A stretch of DNA of 64,000 nucleotides from positions 124,001-188,000 of the forward strand of contig CAMEBF010000001.1 in NCBI GenBank assembly GCA_945912145.1, read 5' to 3'. This document shows, piece by piece, positions 59,765-64,000 of the stretch. The first letter of the stretch is position 1. Every line of letters begins with the position of its first letter. A program made the translations under genes and the position numbers. The notes below the pieces were generated by a model. It had not been told where the DNA came from, did no database searches, and saw nothing but the letters and a program-made list of their open reading frames with translations. Source of the DNA: an uncultured Clostridia bacterium. Lineage in GTDB: Bacteria > Bacillota > Clostridia > Oscillospirales > Acutalibacteraceae.

Positions 59765-59813
59765 TCCCATAAAAGATATTGAAATCGTGAAATTTCAATA
59801 CCATTTTATGGGA
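59765..59813 (-). promoter_or_regulatory. 49-nt palindromic leader covering a ribosome site
   Basis: TCCCATAAAA-ga-TATTGAAA, an eight-base loop, TTTCAATA-cca-TTTTATGGGA: 18 pairs in two stems separated by a small 2/3 internal loop. On the minus strand the last arm runs into GGGAGGATTTTTTT before the ATG, so the hairpin could both occlude the ribosome site and act as a terminator for the upstream Gfo/Idh transcript. Confidence 0.7.
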
Positions 59814-59836
59814 AGGAGAAAAATGTGTGACTGAAA

Positions 59837-61120
59837 TCAGAAAGAAGTTTTGACCGGCGCGCCGTGGTTTGCCATGGATTCATCGGCGGAGAAAACGACA
59901 AGATGACCGGCAACGGAATCTTCGAGCGATGTGCATGACGGGGAGGTTTCCTCACCGCGTACATAGCGGACAAAATCCTCAACGAGCGCGTGATCGCCGC
60001 CGCCGTGACCGACGGACGCCGAGCATTCGGCGGACATATCGATCGTCTGACTGATATGATCGTCTTCCTTGTGCGGATCGACATAGGAAACGGTGAATTT
60101 CTGGCTCTCGAACGTGCCGTTCAGCTCACCCTTTGTGCCGATGACGCGGACAATGCGCTGCGAAAAGGCGCAGCCGGCGGTCAGATTGTGGCTGCCTGTC
60201 GCGCCGTTGGCAAACTGCACGAGCACCGTCTGATGATCGACAACATTGTTGCCGCATTTGTAGGCGCAGCGGCCGTAGGGGCTGATGTCTTTCAGATATT
60301 CATATTTCTGGTCGTACGGCGCGTGATGCAGCTCCGGCCAGACATAGAAATCCCAGCGTTCGGGCATATCGAGATAGATTCTCTTTGCCGAAAGGGGACA
60401 GGTATCCACCAGCGGACAGTCTAATAAGCATCGTGTGCCGGCTTCTTCCGGCGCGTTTTCCTTTCGGAAATACTGGAGTGAGCCTGTACTGGACACAAAC
60501 TGCGGTTTGACGTCGCCCATGAGCCACATCATCATGTCAATGTCATGGCAGCATTTCGCAAGGAGCATTGATGTGCCGCATTCGTCCCGGTTCGCCCATT
60601 TGCCGCGGACATAGGACGTCGCGTAATGGTGATAGCTGACGTCTTCGCAAAGCTGAATGCTGATGATATCGCCGAGTTTGCCGTCGGAAATGACCTTCTT
60701 GACGGCCTTGTAAAACTCGGAATAGCGCAGAACATGGCAGATCATGACTTTATTGTGATGCTCTCGCACGACGCGGACAAGCTCGTTCATTTCGTCCTTA
60801 TTGACGGCGAACGGCTTTTCGAGAAGCATATCGTAGCCTTTTTTTAACAGCGGCAGGGAAGTCGCGACATGGTCTTTATCCATCGTGCCGTTGATGACGA
60901 CGTCCGCGATGCGGTCATGCTGCGCGAGCTCCTGGGCGTCACGGAAGCAGTTTTGCGGTTCGATGCCGTATTTTTCCCGCGCCATGGCGGTTCTTTGTTC
61001 GTCCGGCTCAGCGATACCGACGATTTTCAGCTCGTCGGGGTGCGTGAGCGAGTAATCCGCATAGATAAAAGCGCGATGACCGCCGCCGACCAGAACGGCG
61101 GTAACAGGTTTCTTTTCCAT
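59837..61120 (-). CDS. Gfo/Idh/MocA-family oxidoreductase
   Basis: The 427-residue protein has the N-terminal Rossmann motif AVLVGGGHRAFIYADYS and the EKPF motif (MLLEKPFAVNKDEM) of the Gfo/Idh/MocA family, followed by the alpha/beta substrate domain with KCCHDIDMMMWLMG, where the conserved HDxD lies. A Cys-rich insertion (TRCLLDCPLVDTCPLS) is less usual. Such enzymes oxidise or epimerise sugars and inositols or hydrolyse glycosides through redox steps. The AAAGGAAC site precedes the start. It lies between a Cys-rich protein and a YbaK-type gene; a GPH symporter further upstream may bring in its substrate. Confidence 0.88.
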   Translation of the reverse strand: MEKKPVTAVLVGGGHRAFIYADYSLTHPDELKIVGIAEPDEQRTAMAREKYGIEPQNCFRDAQELAQHDRIADVVINGTMDKDHVATSLPLLKKGYDMLLEKPFAVNKDEMNELVRVVREHHNKVMICHVLRYSEFYKAVKKVISDGKLGDIISIQLCEDVSYHHYATSYVRGKWANRDECGTSMLLAKCCHDIDMMMWLMGDVKPQFVSSTGSLQYFRKENAPEEAGTRCLLDCPLVDTCPLSAKRIYLDMPERWDFYVWPELHHAPYDQKYEYLKDISPYGRCAYKCGNNVVDHQTVLVQFANGATGSHNLTAGCAFSQRIVRVIGTKGELNGTFESQKFTVSYVDPHKEDDHISQTIDMSAECSASVGHGGGDHALVEDFVRYVRGEETSPSCTSLEDSVAGHLVVFSADESMANHGAPVKTSF

Positions 61121-61141
61121 AGAAAAATGTTCCTTTCAATC

Positions 61142-61687
61142 TTACAGGTTGACGGGTGTATAATGATGAGCGGTAAAGGGGAGAAAACGGCGGAGGATAT
61201 CGTCCGTCCGGATTTTCAGCGTCGAGGTGTTGACGCAGGGGTGACAGCCGATGAAGTCACTTGCGAGCACTTCGCGGTCGATAAGAAGCCTGACTCGGTT
61301 TTCCGTATCGTTCAGCAGTCCCATGACGCTCAGCGAGCCGGGACGGATCGCCAGAAATCGTTCCATATAAACGGGCTTTGCGAACGAGAGACGCGACGAT
61401 CCGATCTCACGGGAGAGTTTTGACGCCGGATATTTCTTTTCGCCCGGCAGCATCAGCAGGTAAAATTCGCTTTCCGTACTGTTCGTCAGCAGCAGATTCT
61501 TGCAGATGGCGATGCCGAGCACGTCTTCGATTTCGTGACAGGCGGGAATGGTTTCGGCAGGCTTATGATCGACACGGGAATAGGCGATGCCAAGCTCGTC
61601 AAGCGCGTCGTAGGTTTTTTCTTCGACGTCGCTGCGTTTGTCCTGCGGCCGTCCTGTATAAACGGTTTTATCGGTCAGTAGGCTCAT
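61142..61687 (-). CDS. YbaK/PrdX-type prolyl-tRNA deacylase
   Basis: The start at 61687 (MSLLTDKTVYTGRPQDKR) is chosen; a longer frame lacks a ribosome site. The 181-residue protein has the YbaK/ProX editing fold: YDALDELGIAYSRVDHKPAE, CKNLLLTNSTESEFYLLMLP with the catalytic Lys, FAKPVYMERFLAIRPGSLSV and VLASDFIGCHPCVNTSTLKI. Members hydrolyse Ala- or Cys-tRNA(Pro) misacylated by prolyl-tRNA synthetase, or are free-standing editing factors. It is 21 bases upstream of the Gfo/Idh gene and probably on the same transcript, though no functional link is obvious. Confidence 0.88.
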   Translation of the reverse strand: MSLLTDKTVYTGRPQDKRSDVEEKTYDALDELGIAYSRVDHKPAETIPACHEIEDVLGIAICKNLLLTNSTESEFYLLMLPGEKKYPASKLSREIGSSRLSFAKPVYMERFLAIRPGSLSVMGLLNDTENRVRLLIDREVLASDFIGCHPCVNTSTLKIRTDDILRRFLPFTAHHYTPVNL

Positions 61688-61770
61688 TATTTTCACCGTC
61701 GGAAATAAAATTGCAACATGCATAGTAGCACAAAAAGTCAGGGAATTCAACCTTTTCTTGAATTTTTCTT

Positions 61771-61808
61771 AAAAAAACAGCGGCACGCCGTTTGGGGACG
61801 CACCGCTG
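61771..61808 (-). terminator. Terminator of the second GPH symporter gene
   Basis: On the minus strand CAGCGG, inner partly paired region, CCGCTG and a seven-T run, 16 bases after the stop. Confidence 0.75.
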
Positions 61809-61824
61809 ACGGATAGACGAAAAA

Positions 61825-63231
61825 TCAGCCGTTCGCTCTTTTCTCTTTTTCGGTGAGAGAAGCTGTGATCTCTTTCATTCTTTCGTCATTCAGTTTGAAT
61901 TTCGTGGTGAAGACGAGCAGGGACAGTGCCATCAGAATCATCGGTAGCACCAGCATCATCAGACTGATCGCCGAATGCGCAGCGGCGGGATTTGCCGAAT
62001 GCAGATCGCCGTCATAGTGTGATAAGGAGAGACTGGCGTAGAGGATGATCGTCTGGAGCGTATACGCCATTTTCTGCAAAAAGCCCTTCATCGAGAATGT
62101 GACGGACTCCGCGCGGAAGCCCATTTTGTATTCGCCGTAATCGACGATGTCCGCGAGGAATACCGTCTGCGAGACAAACATGGAAGCGGTACCGATCTGT
62201 GAGAGTAAGAAGCAGATGCCCATGGCGGTCACGCTGCCGGCGACTTTTGCACTCAGGAGCATTCCGATATAGCCGGCGATGGCAAGGGAGAGGGAGAACT
62301 GGTAAGTACGGCGTCTTGTCGTAAACTTCATCATGATCGGAATGACGGCAAGACCGAGAATGGAGCCGACCGAGCCGAACATATTGAAGGTGCCTTGCTT
62401 CGTGCTGTCGCCGATAACGACGTCAAAGTAATACGCTCCGACGCCGGAAATCATATAGAATCCCGCGTTCGAGAGCATGGCGAAGAGCATAAAGATCAGA
62501 AGCTGATCGTTATTTTTGGCTACGGTGAATATCTTTTTGAAAGAGAATTTCTCGCCGGAGGGTGTTCTGTGCTTTTCACGGACGGAAGCGACGCTGACAG
62601 AGGAGAACAGGAGCAGACCGCCTGCGCAGATCAGGGAAAGGACCATGAATGTGCGCGCGTCGTAAACCGCTTCGCCGGTCACCGGATCCTTCGTGATGCT
62701 GACAAGTCCCATCAGAATGGGCGCGCCGATCTGAACGATACCTTGACCGAGACCGGAAAAGGTTCTCGCGATGGTGGCAATAATACTGCGTTCGCCTGCG
62801 TCATTCGTAAACGAGGGCACCATCGACCAATAGGGAATATCAGCGAGCGTATTGGTCATACCCCAGAAAACATACATAAAGGCGATGTAGACATACAGCC
62901 CGGGACCGGAGAGCCCGAAGAGGTTATTGAACAACAGCGCGAGAATGACGGCGTTGCAGAAAGAACCGATGAGGATCCAGGGACGGTATTTACCCATTTT
63001 GAATTTGCCGTTGTCAACAATGCTGCCCATCATCGGGTCGTTGATGCCGTCCCAGATGCGCGCCAGTGGCGTCAAGATGAGCAGGAATCGGGAGCTGAGC
63101 TTGAGGACGTCGGTCAGGTATTTGTTCAGGAAGGAATAAAACATACCGTAGCTTAAATCAAGACCGATCGCGCCGACTCCGTAGCCGAGGTATTTGAATA
63201 GACTGCCTTTTTTCTTCTTTTCTTCAGACAT
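61825..63231 (-). CDS. GPH-family sugar:cation symporter (second copy)
   Basis: The 468-residue, twelve-helix protein has the MelB/GPH features GYGVGAIGLDLSYGMFYSFL, then RIWDGINDPMMGSIVDNGKF in loop 2-3 with the acidic DGxxDP, and FVSQTVFLADIVDYGEYKMG in the second half. It shares family but not close sequence with the symporter at 53.5-54.8 kb. The nearest enzyme gene is the Gfo/Idh oxidoreductase, suggesting import of a glycoside or uronide. It is monocistronic, with its own promoter and terminator and a GGAGG ribosome site. Confidence 0.9.
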   Translation of the reverse strand: MSEEKKKKGSLFKYLGYGVGAIGLDLSYGMFYSFLNKYLTDVLKLSSRFLLILTPLARIWDGINDPMMGSIVDNGKFKMGKYRPWILIGSFCNAVILALLFNNLFGLSGPGLYVYIAFMYVFWGMTNTLADIPYWSMVPSFTNDAGERSIIATIARTFSGLGQGIVQIGAPILMGLVSITKDPVTGEAVYDARTFMVLSLICAGGLLLFSSVSVASVREKHRTPSGEKFSFKKIFTVAKNNDQLLIFMLFAMLSNAGFYMISGVGAYYFDVVIGDSTKQGTFNMFGSVGSILGLAVIPIMMKFTTRRRTYQFSLSLAIAGYIGMLLSAKVAGSVTAMGICFLLSQIGTASMFVSQTVFLADIVDYGEYKMGFRAESVTFSMKGFLQKMAYTLQTIILYASLSLSHYDGDLHSANPAAAHSAISLMMLVLPMILMALSLLVFTTKFKLNDERMKEITASLTEKEKRANG

Positions 63232-63260
63232 TGCGTAACCTCCGGAATATGATGAATATA

Positions 63261-63289
63261 ATTGTATAATATTTTGACAAGATTATCAA
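63261..63289 (-). promoter_or_regulatory. Promoter of the second GPH symporter gene
   Basis: On the minus strand TTGATA, 17 bases, TACAAT, 30 bases before the ATG. Confidence 0.65.
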
Positions 63290-63346
63290 GTCCATTCGGG
63301 AAAAATAAGACAAATTGAGAAAATTCTTTTCTTTTTGAAATAGTCC

Positions 63347-63375
63347 TTGTATTTCTTTCCGTTTTCAGATATAAT
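63347..63375 (+). promoter_or_regulatory. Promoter of the LCP-family gene
   Basis: TTGTAT, 17 bases, TATAAT, 37 bases before the ATG at 63412, which has a GGAG site. Confidence 0.75.
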
Positions 63376-63411
63376 ATCTATGATTATACGCGTATAAGCG
63401 GAGTGTGTTCC

Positions 63412-64000
63412 ATGAAACGAATCGCTGCATTTTTCGCAAAATATAAATATCTTGTCATGTCGGTGATATTGGTCGTATTGGTTCTGTGTCTCATCGGCGT
63501 GCTGCTGCATTTCGGCAAAAAAGAAGAACCTGCTGTCTCTTCGGCGCAGTCTACCCTGACGGCGACGGAAAACCTGTCGTCCGATGCGCTGTGCGGAGAC
63601 AGTAAGATTCTGCTTGTCTGCAACGGTGACAGCAACCGTGACCTGCTGTTTCTGATGCTGTTTGATTTCCGCGTCTATTCCGAGGCGATCGTGATTACGC
63701 CTCTGTCGCCTGACACGCTGGCTGACGGCAGCTCCTATCGGGAAAAGTATGCATACGGCGGCATTGATCTGCTGGTTTCGGCCGTCGAATCCGTCCGGCA
63801 ATGTCAGATCGACCGCTATGCGGTGATTGATCGCAGCGGCTTTTCTGCGCTGACCGACTGTCTCGGTGCCGTGACGGTCAATGTGACCGAGAGCTATACG
63901 TATGAATCCTCCGATAAAAGTTACAATGTCGAAACCGGCGAAAACGAGCTGGAAGCAGCTATGCTCTATACCTATCTCAGGCTCAGCGCCGAAAAAATCG
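63412..64000 (+). CDS. LytR-CpsA-Psr (LCP) family protein, 3' truncated by window edge
   Basis: The frame opens with ATG at 63412 and runs out of the window (196 codons seen). It encodes a membrane helix (about 14-35, YLVMSVILVVLVLCLIGVLL), a Ser/Thr linker, and the beginning of an LCP domain: DSNRDLLFLMLFDF (normally R-x-DT at this place), SYREKYAYGGIDLLVSAVES, and DRYAVIDRSGFSALTDCLGA followed by VTVNV. LCP enzymes transfer undecaprenyl-linked polymers to peptidoglycan. The conserved RSDT is NRDL here, so it is a divergent member and may have lost one phosphate-binding residue. The C-terminal part with the catalytic Arg residues is outside the window. Confidence 0.8.
   Translation, partial: MKRIAAFFAKYKYLVMSVILVVLVLCLIGVLLHFGKKEEPAVSSAQSTLTATENLSSDALCGDSKILLVCNGDSNRDLLFLMLFDFRVYSEAIVITPLSPDTLADGSSYREKYAYGGIDLLVSAVESVRQCQIDRYAVIDRSGFSALTDCLGAVTVNVTESYTYESSDKSYNVETGENELEAAMLYTYLRLSAEKI

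Overview
The window reads as chromosome of a low-to-mid GC, strictly anaerobic, monoderm Firmicute, most likely a gut Clostridia (Oscillospirales/Ruminococcaceae-like). Supporting signs are the AAAGGAG/GGAGG ribosome sites, near-consensus TTGACA-N17-TATAAT promoters, S-layer homology and dockerin-like modules, NfnAB, a rubrerythrin/high-molecular-weight rubredoxin fusion, and CDP-glycerol-type transferase, LysM and LCP proteins. No rRNA, tRNA, CRISPR array, insertion sequence or prophage was seen.

Layout. 1-2.5 kb: C-terminal part of a YfhO-family membrane protein and a LysM protein. 2.6-7 kb (minus): an operon of flippase, CDP-glycerol-type transferase, 2-hydroxyacid dehydrogenase and IspD/TarI-like cytidylyltransferase, probably for an alditol-phosphate surface polymer. 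7-20 kb: mixed metabolic and secreted genes (Cys-rich repeat protein, hydrolase-GNAT fusion, decayed GH18 relic, RimL-like acetyltransferase, Old-Yellow-Enzyme-type reductase, dockerin-like protein, two-subunit aconitase X behind an operator-bearing promoter, DUF2461 and AlkD-like proteins, a frameshifted hypothetical gene, uracil-DNA glycosylase). 19.5-24.2 kb: an SLH-anchored SGNH hydrolase, then a SARP-like regulator in an operon with nfnA and nfnB. 24.5-25.8 kb: a small DUF1874-like protein, a phosphoesterase relic and a LicC-like cytidylyltransferase.

25.8-48.3 kb is one minus-strand surface-polysaccharide locus of 21 genes reading from a single strong promoter near 48.35 kb. It runs from a PglF-type dehydratase and PglC-type phosphoglycosyltransferase through glycosyltransferases, an EpsG-type polymerase, a LicD-type phosphotransferase, acyltransferases, an FkbH-like protein, a DUF115/GT42-like protein and a flippase, to a complete four-gene CMP-Kdo pathway (kdsB, kdsA, kdsD, kdsC) and a phosphoesterase. 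Divergent from it (48.5-53.2 kb) is the control module: PHP-type tyrosine phosphatase, an Ig-like exported protein and two tandem Wzz/BY-kinase fusions. The first kinase has intact motifs and no tyrosine tail; the second has degraded motifs and a 25-tyrosine KYGYG tail.

53.4-64 kb: GPH symporter plus GH2 beta-galactosidase; a palindromic repeat element framed by two identical terminator hairpins; an oxygen-defence operon (flavoprotein-rubredoxin-rubrerythrin fusion plus ferredoxin:thioredoxin reductase catalytic subunit) with a Fur/PerR-like box; a Cys-rich protein with a structured leader; a Gfo/Idh/MocA oxidoreductase, a YbaK/PrdX-type deacylase, a second GPH symporter, and the start of an LCP-family gene.

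The most interesting proposal is that this monoderm makes a Kdo-containing, phosphocholine-decorated capsule. The DUF115/GT42-like protein is the candidate CMP-Kdo-using transferase, and export would be controlled by a split kinase/pseudokinase BY-kinase pair.
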